Assembly: GCA_008477525.1 (NCBI GenBank)
Contig: SPDT01000004.1
Location: 3,100,001 to 3,164,000, forward strand
Source: Hypomyces perniciosus
Taxonomy: Eukaryota > Ascomycota > Sordariomycetes > Hypocreales > Hypocreaceae
Direction of reading: 5' to 3'
DNA: 64,000 nt
Positions 34,060 through 46,836 of the stretch are shown here, one piece after another; position 1 is the stretch's first letter; each line of letters begins with the position of its first letter. The translations under genes and the position numbers were made by a program. The notes under the pieces were generated by a model. That model was not told the DNA's origin, made no database searches, and saw only the letters and a list, made by a program, of their open reading frames with translations.

Positions 34060-36270
34060 ATATAAAAACTATATATAGATATTACTTAAAAGGGATACTG
34101 CTATATAGTATAATATAAAGGATTCTAGACCTTCTCCCTAGTAATAATTTAAGTAAACTGCAATACCTGCCTATAAGTCTTTATATATATAAGCAGGAAA
34201 GTAGGAATTTAACTTAAATAACTATTCGCTAAGACTATTTAAAATCTCCTTTAAGTCTATATTAATAGAATTATAACTGTTAACCTTTATGGAGAATACA
34301 GTATACTTAAGGCCTTTAATACTTTATTTATATAGCCAGTTACTGAGAACTGTATAGTAGCTGGGGACTTTAATACTATCTACTCTTTATAGTAAACGAT
34401 TAGTAACTGCAATTAAAGCGCACTAATAGCTAACTAGGCCTCTAGAACTAGCCTTTCTCTCTTTAACCTATTAAACACTTTAACTTATATATTAAATAAT
34501 ATAATTAACCTAGTATTCTCGAATATACTATTAGTAGAAACTATACTAAAAAAACACTTATTTACTAGCTCCGACTATACTATATTAAATATTATAATCC
34601 CAGCCCTAGTTTACTGTTTAACGCTATTTAAAGGGCTAAAGGTTAAAGGGGACGATAATAGGGAACGCTTCCTAGCTTTAGTTAAGGAGGGGATCTTACT
34701 TTTCCCCCCCCTTTAACTAATAGCAGCAGCTGCAGATTAAATAGCCGAGGCATTACTGTCTCTCCTCTGCAGATCTACTAAAATAATAAGCCGACTACTA
34801 GGTTAACTACCTCCTAAGCTATAATAAGGAGCCAAGTATAAAGAGAGCTACTAGGCTTTCCTAACAGCTGAGAATAGCAGCTACGCCACTAAATGCCTGT
34901 CTTTATAATACTTAAAAGTCCTTTAAAAAAGCAATAAAGAATACTAAAAAGGTATACTAGTAAAATATAATTAATACAGTTAAGGAAAGTAAAGATATTT
35001 TTTATATAGCCTGCTAGGCTAAGCTAAAACTAATCTTTTAACTGCCGCTACTATAAATAAACAACTAAGTCTTTACCTTTTAAGAAAAAAAAGGCTATAG
35101 CCCTTTATAATACTATATTTAAGAGATATATAGTAGCCGATAATATTAAAGACCTATAGACCTTAATTAACTAATAATAGCAGATTGCACTCCCTATAAT
35201 AGTTTTATTAAAAAAAGCGGCAGTAGCTATAATATATATAGGAAATATATCCCTAGGCGTTAATAATATTATAGTAGACCTCTTATATTTTTACTAGCTA
35301 GTAATTAAAGAATATATCTGCTCCCTTTATAAAACTTGCCTTAAAATCAGGCATTATTTATCTGTTTTTAAATTAATTAAAGTAGTAATAATCTTTAAGC
35401 TAAGGAAAAGAAATCTTTTATCTTTAAGGGCCTAGAGGCTAATCTCTCTCCTTTTATACCTAAGTAAAGGACTTAAATGCTTTATTATATAAAGGACAGT
35501 ATATACTGTAATCGCGCAGCAGGTACTATACGCTAAATAAACTAGCGCTTTCCTTAAAAGATCCAGCATTAACCTAGTTATAGCTTTAGTCTATAAAGTC
35601 AAGCTGGCTTTCTATAATAGTAAAATAGCTACTTTAATTATAGTTAATATCTAAAGGGCCTTTAATATAGTCTTTATTAATAGGTTAATACTTTAACTAT
35701 ATAAATAAAGCTAGCTTAACTATATAGCCTAATAGGCTCTCTCTTTTATAATAGACTATAAAGCCTAGGTAAGACTATAAAAGATAATAATTTAACTGCT
35801 TCTGCTAAGCTATAGTCTCTTTTAAGGATTACCAGTATCTTTAATTCTCTTCCTACTCTATATAGCCCTAATATATTACCTATTTACTGCCCCCGCCTAA
35901 CTCTATATAGCAGTAATTAAATAATCTTTTATTAATAAGCTATAAAGGTTCAGCTATATAGATAATATAGTGTTCCTGTTTATTGGCAATACCTTTAACT
36001 AGATAGCAGCCTAGGCAATAGCTGTATTCTGGAAACTTTAGTAATAGGGCAGCGATAATGCAATATTATTTAATCCTAGGAAAATAAAAGTAATATACTT
36101 CTTAAGACATTATATTTAAAATAACCTACTAGTAATATATAATAATATTAAGAAAACTGCCTTTAAGAAGGGTATAATTAAATAGCTTAGTGTTTTCTTT
36201 AACTAAAAGCTTAGCTTTAAAATATATATTAAGGAATAGGCTATAAAAGCCTATATAGTAATAAATATAC
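34060..36270 (+). pseudogene. LINE endonuclease and reverse transcriptase relic
   Basis: The endonuclease is recognised by AGDFNT at about 34357-34374 and by a later SSDYTI piece near 34570 (the S-D-H block of APE-type nucleases, with His-to-Tyr change). The reverse transcriptase reads RAWRLISLL near 35430, then a KRSSINLVIALVY region near 35565, a LPQGS-like turn near 35825 and the catalytic box at 35955-35966, Y-I-D-N instead of Y-x-D-D. Many stops. The enzyme would nick target DNA and copy the RNA there. Confidence 0.8.
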
Positions 36271-36274
36271 TCTA

Positions 36275-36536
36275 TATTAGGAGACCGGAAGCTCCGGGGC
36301 TCTTATAATATTACATGGGCCGGAATGTATATATAAGAGCAACTATAGTCCCTGAAGATATAGAACTTCAGAGACCAGTAAACTACTGCTGCTACACTTA
36401 ACTACTAGTTTCTGGCTTATTACCTGCTTATTAGCATCTATCTCTCCTCCAAGTAACTGCTCTTTAACCTCCTTTACTCTTCCCTAGGGTCACAGCCCAT
36501 CGCCTAATCCGTCTGCCCTAAAGAAGGTCTTTAATA
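36275..36536 (+). repeat. 5' LTR of Gypsy B
   Basis: 262 bp, starting TATTAGGAGACCGGAAGCTC and ending GGTCTTTAATA. It is closer to the presumed ancestral LTR than the Gypsy A copies. Confidence 0.9.
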
Positions 36537-38459
36537 TACTAGTCTCTTACTATTCCTAATAAAGGTAGGAAGACTATTAGAGTTAAAGATACCTTTAGCG
36601 GCAAATAACTAGCTTACTCCTAATACAGAGGCTGTATCTTAAACGCAAAGACCTTTAAATAAAGTTACTCCTTTAGATTATTAACTGGGCCTTCTAGATA
36701 GTACTTTACTTATAGAAGAACTTAATGCTTGCATTCAGCAAATAAAAGAAGAGCAGCGAGTATACTTAAAGAGGAAATATTTAAATACTCTTTTTTAAAG
36801 AGAGAACCCTTCTTTTAAACTCCTAGAGATTAAAGGTTTATCGCCTATAACTAGCTTATTATACACTACTAGTTTAAAATAACTTTATAAAGGCGATTAA
36901 GGCAAAGTATAAATTTAAGCTTTTTATTATAAAAGAAAGTTTTAAATAAAATTATAGACTTTTTTTATTATTATTAAAGGGCAGTTTAAATTATCCCTTA
37001 ATACTTTTTTTTAAGCAGCTTATAAGATTACCTATACTGCTTCCTGCTTAAAAGGAGATATTTAATAGCAATAGGTTAGCTATTTTAAAGAGAAAGGCAG
37101 ATCTGCTAGATTAATTGTTTGGGATAAATTTTATTAATAGCTTAAAGATAATAATCGCGATAGCTTAACTAGGTGCTATAAAGCGACTTTATAGATCTTT
37201 CGCCTATATTAAACTGCTAAATAGAATTTTTAATTATTTCTCTCTTAATTTAAGATTATTAAAAGCAAATTCCTTAAAATAACCCCTTTATAGCTTAAGA
37301 TTTATATATTCTGATAGTGCTTTTCCTTTATAATAAATAAGCAAATACTTTACTATAGAATCCCTATAACCTGGCAGGAGTTAATTTATACTAGTATAAT
37401 TGCTGAGACTTTTATATATAGCTGTACTAGTAATACAAGTAGCTTTTAACAGGAATCTCGATCTTAAAGAAAATATAGGAAAACTAAACCTATTAATTAA
37501 CAGTAATTACACTAGGATTATACTATTAATACTTTAAAGAATACAATAACTGAAATATCTAGAGGTTTAAAAGAATAGAGAAACCTCCCTAGCTTAGTAA
37601 TTTATTAGAAATATAGTAGTCCTTACTATAAAACCTTTTACTAAGCTTTTAATTATATAAAATATAATAGTAAGCATTACTTTATTAAAAAGTATAATAA
37701 CCCTGTTTAGCTATACTTTACTAGCAGAAATACTAAACCTGCAATTTATTAAGCCTAGGAATATAATTACTATATAGATCTACCTATAAAACAACTAGAG
37801 AAAATACAGCTAAGTAGTTACTGGCAATATATAAATACTTTATTTAATCCTAATAGCGATATTTACATTATCTCTTTATAATAAAAAGATTAATTAAAAA
37901 GTCTATTACCAGCTTTTAAGTTTACTGCTATTTTCTTAAGTATTTCTACTATAATTTATAGCTATATAGATATATTTATAAAGATAGTTAATAACTAGGG
38001 AGTAGAGAAAAAGTGGCTACTTTATTGCATTATCGCTAATAGCCTAAAAGACTTTATTTTAAAAAGACTTTAATTTCAGGAAGCTGATCCTACCCTTTTA
38101 TAGAAGTATAATCAATAAAATTATCCTTTAACTAGGGATTCTATTACTTTAATAGCCTTTAAAAAGCAGCTATAATAAACTATTAAAAAAGCTTAAATAG
38201 CTTTTATATTAGTAATTAAAAAAAAGCTAGAAATTAAGTTAAAAGCTTTAAAAGATTTACTATCTCTTAACTTAAATAAAGCTATTTCTTTAAAAGACTA
38301 TAAGTCGGCCTTATATTTAAAATTACTTCTTATATATTATAATCTTACTAGTATTTTCTTTATAAAAGAAACTGCTAATATATTAGTAAGTCGATAATAT
38401 ACTATTAAGTTAAAAGATAGGAAAATGCCTCTATAAAGTTTTATTTATAACCTAATACC

Positions 38460-39660
38460 TAAAAAGCTAGAAGCTCTCTATAAATATTTAGAAAAAGCAC
38501 TATAAAATATATGGATTTAGCGGTCTGTTAGTCCTGCAGGTGCCCCTGTAATCTATGTATTAAAGAAAGGCAGTAAACTGCAAATATATATTAATTTCTA
38601 TACTTTAAATAAAATAACTTGCAAAAACTATACTCTTTTACTATTAATTTTTAAAATTTTTAATAGACTTTTATATATTAAGGTTTTTACTAAACTTAAT
38701 TTAAAGGATATATATTACTAGATACCTATCTATAAAGAAGATAGGTGAAAGATAGTATTTTACTGTTAATATAGATACTTTAAGTGCAATGTTATACTAT
38801 TTAGCCTTATAAATTCCCCTATAACTTTTCAGTAATATATTAATAATATACTATAAGATCTAGTTAATCTTATTTATATTATATATCTTAATAATATACT
38901 AATCTATAGCTATACCCTTAAAGAGTATATATAGTATATTTGCTAGGTTTTTAAGAAGTTATAAAATATAAAGCTATATATTAATATTAATAAATATATC
39001 TTTTATATTACTTTAATACCTTTCCTTAAATATATTATTATACTTAATAAAATTAAGATAAAACAGTTACGCGTTTAAGCTATTATTAAATAGCTAGTAT
39101 TTAAAAGCATTTATAATATCTTTATATTTCTAGGATTTATAAGGTTTTACTATTGCTTTATTAAAAATTATAGTAAAATTACAGTACCTTTAACAGATTT
39201 TATTTATTGCAAGTAAAAAGGTTCTTTATAGTTAAAGCCTAATACTTTTAAAGCTTTTTAATAGCTTAAAAGAAAATTCTTAAAGAAACCTATTTTAATA
39301 TATTATAACCTAAAAGCGCTGATTTATATAAAAATAAACGCATTAAACTATATAATTAAAGCAGTATTAGCTTAATATTAATAAAATGCCTGGTACCCTA
39401 TAGTATATATATTAAAAAAGCTAAATAGTTTTGAATTATATTTTTATACCCTTAATATTAAATTTCTTACTATTATAAAGGCTTTTTAAATATAAAGATA
39501 CTATTTAGCTTATATAGGTATAGAGATTTAGGTTATAATAGATTATTTTAACTACTATTACTTTATAGATAAGTAAAAGCTTTTATATTAGCAGGTAAAG
39601 GCTTTTAATAAACTAGCTTTATTTAATTTTCGCATTAAATATAGGCTAGGGAAATTTAAC
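38460..39660 (+). pseudogene. Gypsy B reverse transcriptase and RNase H relic
   Basis: Collinear with the Gypsy A relic. The SPAGAPVIYV start lies near 38530, a KLNLKDIYYQIPI block near 38690, and the catalytic box at 38884-38895 reads Y-L-N-N, again with both aspartates changed to Asn. RNase H-like sequence follows at about 39230-39600. Stops are frequent. Confidence 0.8.
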
Positions 39661-40299
39661 CCTGCTAATACTTTATCTTAATGCCTTAATTTTTATAATT
39701 TTATTAAAATTAAAAAATTGCAGTAAAGCTATATATTAATAATTTTATAGCGTTTTTATAGTATAAAAGCCGATAGCCTATATAAACCAGAGGGATCTGC
39801 AGTAGTGTATTATAGTAACTAGGAATATATAAAATCGCCTATAGATGGGAGCGTTACTCTAGTATTGCCCTAGGTTTAAGGATAGGGACTAAATACTATT
39901 TAGCAGATAGCCTACCTATAGAGTATAGTGGCCAGAGTTATAACTACTAGTTTGCAGGTTATATAGTAGACTACTGCAGGTTTGCCGCTAAAACTATAAA
40001 AGTCCTTGCGCTTAGCTATCCTATAAGCTTAATAAAGAGATTACTTTATTTAATAGAAGGTTTAAAGCCAGGGAGTAGTTAATATATCTTATAGTAATAA
40101 TTAGGTTATTAATAATAACCAGCTAGTTTACTACTAAGGCAAAGTCTATATACTAATAGGTTTTTATACTAAGATTTTAATACTACTTTATAATAATGTA
40201 ACTGTTAAATATTAAAGAGTTAATTATACTTTAAAATACATTATATTAACCTATTATTAGTAAAGTATAAAGTAAGATATTAAATGTTATATATTTATA

Positions 40300-40800
40300 T
40301 GTTATATTTGCTAGATAATAAAGGCAAGAACCTATTAACCTTATAGTAAATTTACTTTATTATTAATATTAGAAAAACCCTTTAAAGAAATTTCTATAGA
40401 TTTTATTATAGATTTACTGGAAATCCTAAACTATAAAGGCAAATACCTATATAATATAATTCTTATTATCGTCAATTAATATATAAAATATACCCTATAT
40501 ATACCTATAATAGTATATATTATAAGCAGCAGAGTTATTAACCTTTTTATAAAATATATTTATTTAATTTTTAGAATACTATAAGGAATTATCTCTAACA
40601 GAGATTAATTATTTAAATCTGGATTTTGGCGAAGTTTCTATTACCTACTTGCTTATAAACAGTAACTTAGCACCACTTTTTATTTATAGACTAATAGTTA
40701 AACTAAACAGCAGAATTAAGCCTTAAAGTATTATTTACATTCTTTTTACAGTAAACAATAAAATAACTAACTATAAAAATTATCTCTTGCTTAGTTTATA
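40300..40800 (+). pseudogene. Gypsy B integrase relic
   Basis: The reading PLKKFL/ISIDFI near 40380, followed by NYKGKYLYNIILIIVNQ near 40430 and a GIISNRD-like block near 40590, is the integrase core of Ty3/Gypsy elements. The frame is interrupted by stops. Confidence 0.75.
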
Positions 40801-43142
40801 TATAATAATGCCAAATATTCTATAACTAGCTATTTACCAGCTTTCTTATTATTTAACTATAAGCCTAATACTTTAAGTTATAATAGACTAACCTATTATA
40901 GATATTATATTAATGCTATTATAAAGGTAAAAAAGCTTTAAGCTACCTGTAAAATAGCTCAATAAATACTATAATAAAGCTAAAAAAAATACAAGAAGTA
41001 ATATAACATTTACTGACTTAAAAAGAAATTTACTGTTAGCGATTAGGTATTACTTTCTATAAAATACCTAAAACTCCGGCGATTTAGTAAAAAACTTACT
41101 GAAAAGTATATTAATCCCTATTGAATTAAACGCTAAATTAAAATAAATAAATTAATATATTAATTTTATTTTTTATTTTTTATTAAAATTTATAATATTT
41201 TTAATATTATAAATCTTAAGCTGTATTATAGCTGTAAAGGAGAACCTTTTTAAGCTAATAAATTACCCTTTTAACGCTAAAAAGATATTTAAAGTTAAGA
41301 AAATTATTAATTATAAATATAAAGGGATATAATACTTATATTTAATTAAATAGAAAAACTATTTAAAAATTAATAATACTTAATAAAAATAAAGTAATTT
41401 TACTAATATTAAATTAATTTAAAAGTATAAATAGCGATTTACTAATAAACAATTAGCTACTATTATTAAATATTATAAAGTTAAAGGGAGCAGGGTACTA
41501 TACAGTTTTAACCAGTTAATTAAAAATAGAAAATAAACTTACAACAGTATATATCTTACAGTAAATAAATAGCGACACTACTATTAAATAATAACTAGTT
41601 CTCTTTATCTTTAAATAATACTTTATTGCAATCTTTTATAATAATAGGATATACTTAAAGAAATATAGGAATTTCAGTATACTAGTATATTATATAATAA
41701 TTAACTAAAAACTGCCTATTATAAATAAAGAAATATATACTGGAATAAGAGTATATATAATAGTAGTAATAATAGCGAAAGAGTTTGCTTAATTAAGAGC
41801 AACTTAAAGGTTCAAGCGCTTTAAGTTTTAGCGGCAATACTGCTTATTCGCTGCAAACTCTTTCTCTTTTCGCTCTTTAACTAGGCTTAACTTTTATTGC
41901 ATTAATATAAAGTTTTTTTTTATTAGACTTATAGTAGTACTATTATAGACTAGGTTCTTATTAACTGCTATTATATAATAAAGAAGTAATATTAAAGTAT
42001 TTACTTTATTAATAAAGGACTTTTAAGAATATTAAATTAATGCCTTAGCAGTATTAATAAATTAATAGGCAATTAAATTATATAATTTATTATTTAAAAA
42101 ATAATAAAAATATTTTTTAAAAGCAGTTAATATAATATAAGTTAATATAAAAAGTTTTACTTTCTAATAGTATAAAACTTATATTTATTATTATAGCATT
42201 AAAGAGGTTCTTTTCTTAATTTCGTATTCTATTTAATTAAAAGGTTAAGATAATAATAATATAAAGCAGGGCGTCTATAGCGAGTTAGCAGTAGCTAATA
42301 GTTATATCTATATAAGAACACTTACTAGGTTAAATTGCTAGCGGCTTTGCAGCGTTTTACTGGCAAGGGCGTAGTAATTTTAAAGGGAGGGTGTTTTAAT
42401 AGAGATATAACCGAGATAGCACTAGCTGCAAGCGAAGATAGGCTTGCTATATCGAGGTTCTCAGATACTGCAGGATTGCTATTATTTTCTGAAACCGGGC
42501 TATAAGTATATTAAATAGGAAATTATAGTAAAGAATTAGCTATAGAAAACTTATAAGGTAGCGATATCTATTATAAAAGGAAAAAAAAGAATTTATAGTG
42601 GCAGGCTAAACTAAAAAAAGAAAACTGCTATTGCATAATAGGTTAGCTAGTAATAGGAAGCGAGAGGAAGGAATACTTATAGAGAAAAGCGCCTATAAAG
42701 AGAGAGAAGGCGAGAGAGAGAGAGAGATAAAGAGGAAGAAAAGAAGGAAAAGAGAAAAGTAAACGGGAATTAAAGTTATAAAAAAAAAGAAAAGTAAGGC
42801 AAGAATATATACAGTGCACTCGCACGCAGTAGTAAATTAAAAGAAGAAAAATAGAGTAAATTACTTGTGCGTTAGCAGTAAAGGGTTAGCTTATTATATA
42901 GGATTTCTCTGCTACCCTCTAAGTCTAATTGCATAGAAGTGTACTTTTAAACTACAAGGTTAGAAACTTCTTAAGCTATTAAGTGTATACTAAAGTATTT
43001 AAGTCTAGGGCTTAAAGAAGCGTCTGTATAGGAAATGGTTGCTGCTTAGTATAGTAATAGGGTGTTAAAAGCCGGAAAGGAGCTGGTTAGATATAGGGTC
43101 CTTGCCGGTATTAAGGTTAATGCTATAAAAGGGGGGGCAGCC

Positions 43143-43404
43143 TATTAGGAGACTAAAAGCTCCGGGGCTTTTATGATATTATATAGGCCGGAATATATAT
43201 ATAAAAGTAACTATAGTCCCCGAAAATATAGAACTTCAGAGACTAGTAAACTACTGCTACTACACCTAACTATTAGTTTCTGGCTTATTACCTGCTTGTT
43301 AGCATCTATCTCTCCTCTAAGTGACTGCTCTTCAACCTCCTCTACTCTTCCCTAGGGTCGCAGCCCCTCGCCCGATCCGTCTGCCCCAAAGAGGGTCTCT
43401 GATA
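43143..43404 (+). repeat. 3' LTR of Gypsy B
   Basis: 262 bp, starting TATTAGGAGACTAAAAGCTC and ending TCTCTGATA, following a polypurine tract. Confidence 0.9.
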
Positions 43405-43409
43405 CTTTA

Positions 43410-45090
43410 TAGTATCTCGAACTTTATATAAAGGGCTGCACCATACTTTATACGCTAAGCTATTTATATATATATTAAGCCAGTACTTTATTATAAGGTA
43501 AAAGTATAGTATAGAGGCCTAAAGGTATATAAAATATAATACCTCTTTAACTATATAAGCCTAGTTCTTAGAACAGCTATATAGGCAATCCTTTTAGTAT
43601 AAAAGACAATTCTTATATTAATCCTATATAAAGAAAGTAAAATCCTTTTAATAATATAACTCTTTAATGCCTAAAAGCTTTAATTTATAATTAAACTACT
43701 ATTACTAAATAACTAATACCCTTTAATCTATAGGACTTATCCTGGCTAATGCCTATATAAATAAACTATTCTAACGCCTATAATAAAGTTATAGTAAACT
43801 ATATAGCTTACTAGGAGTTACCTAAAACTAGCCTTTTTCCCTAAACTAACTAGATCTTAAACCCTTTTTTTAAGCAATAAAGCTAAAGCTATTAAAGAAT
43901 TTAATAACTAGATAGCTATAGTGGCCTTTTAAGATATAGTAATATTTACAGACAGTTTACGCCTCGCTATAAGAGCTATTAACTATAGCTTCTCTATATA
44001 GCAGTATAATAAAAAAGTCTTTATAAAATATAGCCAACTTAGCCTAGTAGAAGTATTTAATAGCAAAGCAGTTAGGGCCTTAAAGGGGCTTAAAGCTGCT
44101 TTGGCTAGTAATAATAACCTAAGGGATATTACTGTTTATCTAAATAATATAGCTGCAGTATACTGTTTTAAAGGTATACCCTTAAACTTATTGCAATAAG
44201 TCTTTATTGAATTTCAGAGACTAAAAAGTATTTATAAAAAGAATATATATATCTAATAGTACCTTAGCTATTAAGGAATATAGGGCAATAAAGGTGCAGA
44301 CTAGTTAGCAAAACTAGGCAGTAAATAACTAGAATTAATTAATGTAATATCTATATTTACTTTCCTTTAATAAAAGGTAAATATAAAACTAAAAACCAGC
44401 TTTAAAAGCTAGTAAGAGGGGAATATACTTAATATATATTGCCTATTTAAATTAACTATTAATTTAAAATGCTTTAAAGAATTAACGATTCTATAAAGAG
44501 AACTTTACTATCTTTTAACTGCTAAGTTCTAGTATAGGGACTTTGCGCAGTATTATAAGCGCTTTAAGTATAAAGATACACTAATAAGCTGCAGCTATAG
44601 TAAAAAGAAAGTATATAACTATATCTTTTATTACAGGAAGATCAGTAAGATATAATAACAAAGATTAGCCCTTTTAATCCACAAACCGATCTTTTATCTG
44701 CTAGGTTTTAGCTATAACTACTTTATTTAAACAGCGCAGGCCTTTAGCTTTTTTATTAAAATATACCTATACTATTAAAAAGCTAAACTAATCTTAATAT
44801 TAAACTTAATCTTTTAATTTTTTCCTTTATTACTCTTTTATCCTATAAGGGATTTACTTGCAGCTCGCCACTAAATCGCCTATAAATCGATAGGGCTAGC
44901 CTTTAAGGTCAACCTCAGTTACCTAATATATTACGCGAGATTCTCGCGTCTCTTTAACCCGTTAATAAAAGTAAAGCTAGAAAACTATATCCGCTAAGGC
45001 GATAAAATGCTATATAGGGGAGCTTATATGTTTATTAGTAATACTATAGTTAGACTTAGTATAGTATATCCTTTTGCTTTATTGGGATTG
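43410..45090 (+). pseudogene. LINE C-terminal part with RNase H relic
   Basis: It continues the LINE after the Gypsy B insertion (GLHHTLYAKL near 43430). The RNase H is recognised by IFTDSLRLAIRAINYS near 43945 (expected TDGS), LVEVFNSKAVRALKGLKAAL near 44045 and a YLNNIAA block near 44140, where Asp has become Asn. A Cys-rich end follows near 44590. Confidence 0.75.
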
Positions 45091-45507
45091 GTGGCCTTTG
45101 CTATAGGACATTAATGGTACATTAATTAATCAATAGGCATTGTGAGAAATCTGATTAAAATGGTTTCCTGTTTGTATAGCTATAAGTCGATTTAAGCGAT
45201 TTTATATATAAATAAATTTTACGGAAAATAGGAATATAGCCATAAACCCAATTCTGCCACTGCACGCCTATTATTAAGTCAGAGGACTATTATAGAAGAC
45301 AAAGTATTGTTCTATAATCACTTCTACAAATAGCCGCATATATACTAGATATTCTATAGCTTTTAAGCTATTAGATTAGTTACAATTCAATTATTTATCT
45401 ATTATTAACCCAACTAGACTCTTAGTCGTTTCCTTATTACTGCATTATATACAGCTTCCTAGAAGCTATATATTAATAAGGTTTAGTATAACCTTGTTAC
45501 TTTAATA

Positions 45508-46665
45508 ATTGTAATAGTTTATATATTCCTATTATAACTGCGCTATTACCTTTAACCTTTAACCTTGCCTAAGAAGATTAATAAAGTCGCTAATAGCCTA
45601 ATTGCAATACTATAAAAAGCCTTATATTTTATAGGATATTTACTAATCCTTAACTATAGTGAGATTTTAAGCCTAAAAGCCTATATTCCTGCAGTAAAGA
45701 ATATACTTTAGCCTCGCTCTTTAGCCTATACTTAATTCCTTAGCCTGCATTTAACCTAAGAATATTAAAGTAAAAATAAAAGGTATAGAAAAAGACTTTA
45801 ATTAAAAAGTAAAACTTATTAACTATTTCTGCAATTAGCCTTATATCTATATTATCTTAAAAGCTTATAATAATAATTATAATTTAACTTTATAGCTTTA
45901 AATACTAAAACTTAAATAGTTATTTAATATTATTTTTAACTATTTTTAAAACTAAAAGTATAACTTTAATATAGCTTTAAAATAAAAAGAGTTTAAAAAT
46001 ACTGCTATTATTAAAAACCTAAAGCTTATTTAATATAAGGTTTAAAGTTAAAGTAATATAATTAATAAGCTTATTAAAGCTAAAAGTAATTATATTTTAA
46101 AGTATTAAATTAATAATTTTAAAGATAGATTTAATATTAAAAATAAAGATATAAAACCTATTAATAAAAATATATAAATTAATATTCTACTATACTATAT
46201 AATATTATAATTAAGACTAAATGCCTTAATACCCTTTATAAATATATCCTTTATGTTAGCAGTTAATTAAATAATAATATTTATAATTTAATATAAAAGG
46301 CATTTAATTATATTATAATGAAAAAGGATAACTATATAATATAAAAATAGGGAAATAGTAAAACTTTTATTAAATTTCTAAACTTATAGTATAAAACTTT
46401 TAACCTTTTATAATTTACTATTTAAAAGTTTAATATTTATTATATAGTAAATAAACTATTTTAGAACTTTATTATTTAGTTTTATAAATTAATAGTTTAA
46501 GTTAATAAAACTAATATATAAAAGGCTAACGCCTTTTACTTTAAAGTATTTAAAAAAATAGCTACTGCCTTTATTCTTAAAAGCAATAAGCTTATAAATA
46601 AAGATAATTAATCTATTTAAAAAACGTTTAGTTAAAAAGTTTATAATAACTTTAAAAAGTAAACC
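45508..46665. other. AT-rich RIP-like DNA, element not identified
   Basis: Strong A/T bias with no readable domain. Together with 53374-55272 it forms the host sequence into which G2-B inserted, so the two stretches are parts of one older region. Confidence 0.45.
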
Positions 46666-46836
46666 TATTACAGTATAGAAGGGCAGGTCAGGGCAAATAT
46701 TATTGTTGTGCCGTGGAGAGCGAGAAAGCCCTAGGCTCTATAGAAAGCTATAGCTAGGAACGCGTTAGGGCCTGGTCACGTGACCGGGGCTCACGTGACA
46801 GGGCGTCAACATCGCGTCACGGTCGGTGCCGTAATA
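46666..46836 (-). repeat. 3' LTR of G2-B
   Basis: 171 bp, with several CACGTGAC-type CpG-containing strings still intact. Adjacent to the polypurine tract. Confidence 0.9.

Larger units (their letters stand above)
36275..43404 (+). mobile_element. Gypsy B, full-length Ty3/Gypsy relic (7130 bp)
   Basis: Same family as Gypsy A and uninterrupted. Two 262-bp LTRs, flanked by CTCTA (36270-36274) and CTTTA (43405-43409), a 5-bp duplication with one C-to-T change. It is inserted in the LINE. Coding order gag, RT, RNase H, integrase, then a purine-rich 3' region with (GA)n near 42705-42726 and a polypurine tract at 43127-43137. It serves as the empty-site reference for the insertions in Gypsy A. Confidence 0.9.
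32268..45130 (+). mobile_element. Tad1-like non-LTR retrotransposon (LINE), interrupted by Gypsy B
   Basis: Flanked by a 16-bp duplication CAATAGGCATTGT(A/G)AG at 32252-32267 and 45131-45146, within the Copia solo LTR. Without Gypsy B it is about 5.73 kb. ORF1-like sequence (about 32600-33950) includes zinc-knuckle-like pieces near 33590-33720; then come endonuclease, reverse transcriptase and, beyond Gypsy B, RNase H. This order and the RNase H are typical of Tad1/I-type fungal LINEs. The 3' end is A/T-rich (ATTAATTAAT) rather than a pure poly(A). Confidence 0.85.
32048..45507 (+). repeat. Solo Copia LTR split by a LINE
   Basis: The left piece (32048-32267) and the right piece (45147-45507) together make 581 bp, the exact length of the Copia LTRs at 20152 and 26188, and align with them end to end. 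The left piece starts TATTAAAAAGGAGGG; the right piece ends CTTTAATA. The sequences flanking the LTR (AGGTT and ATTGT) are not a duplication, and the right flank does not continue G2-A, so it may be a product of recombination between copies rather than a simple solo LTR. Confidence 0.85.

Noticed and set aside
42643..42825. Minus-strand frame rich in Phe, Leu and Ser
   Set aside because: It is the complement of the purine-rich (GA)n region of Gypsy B.
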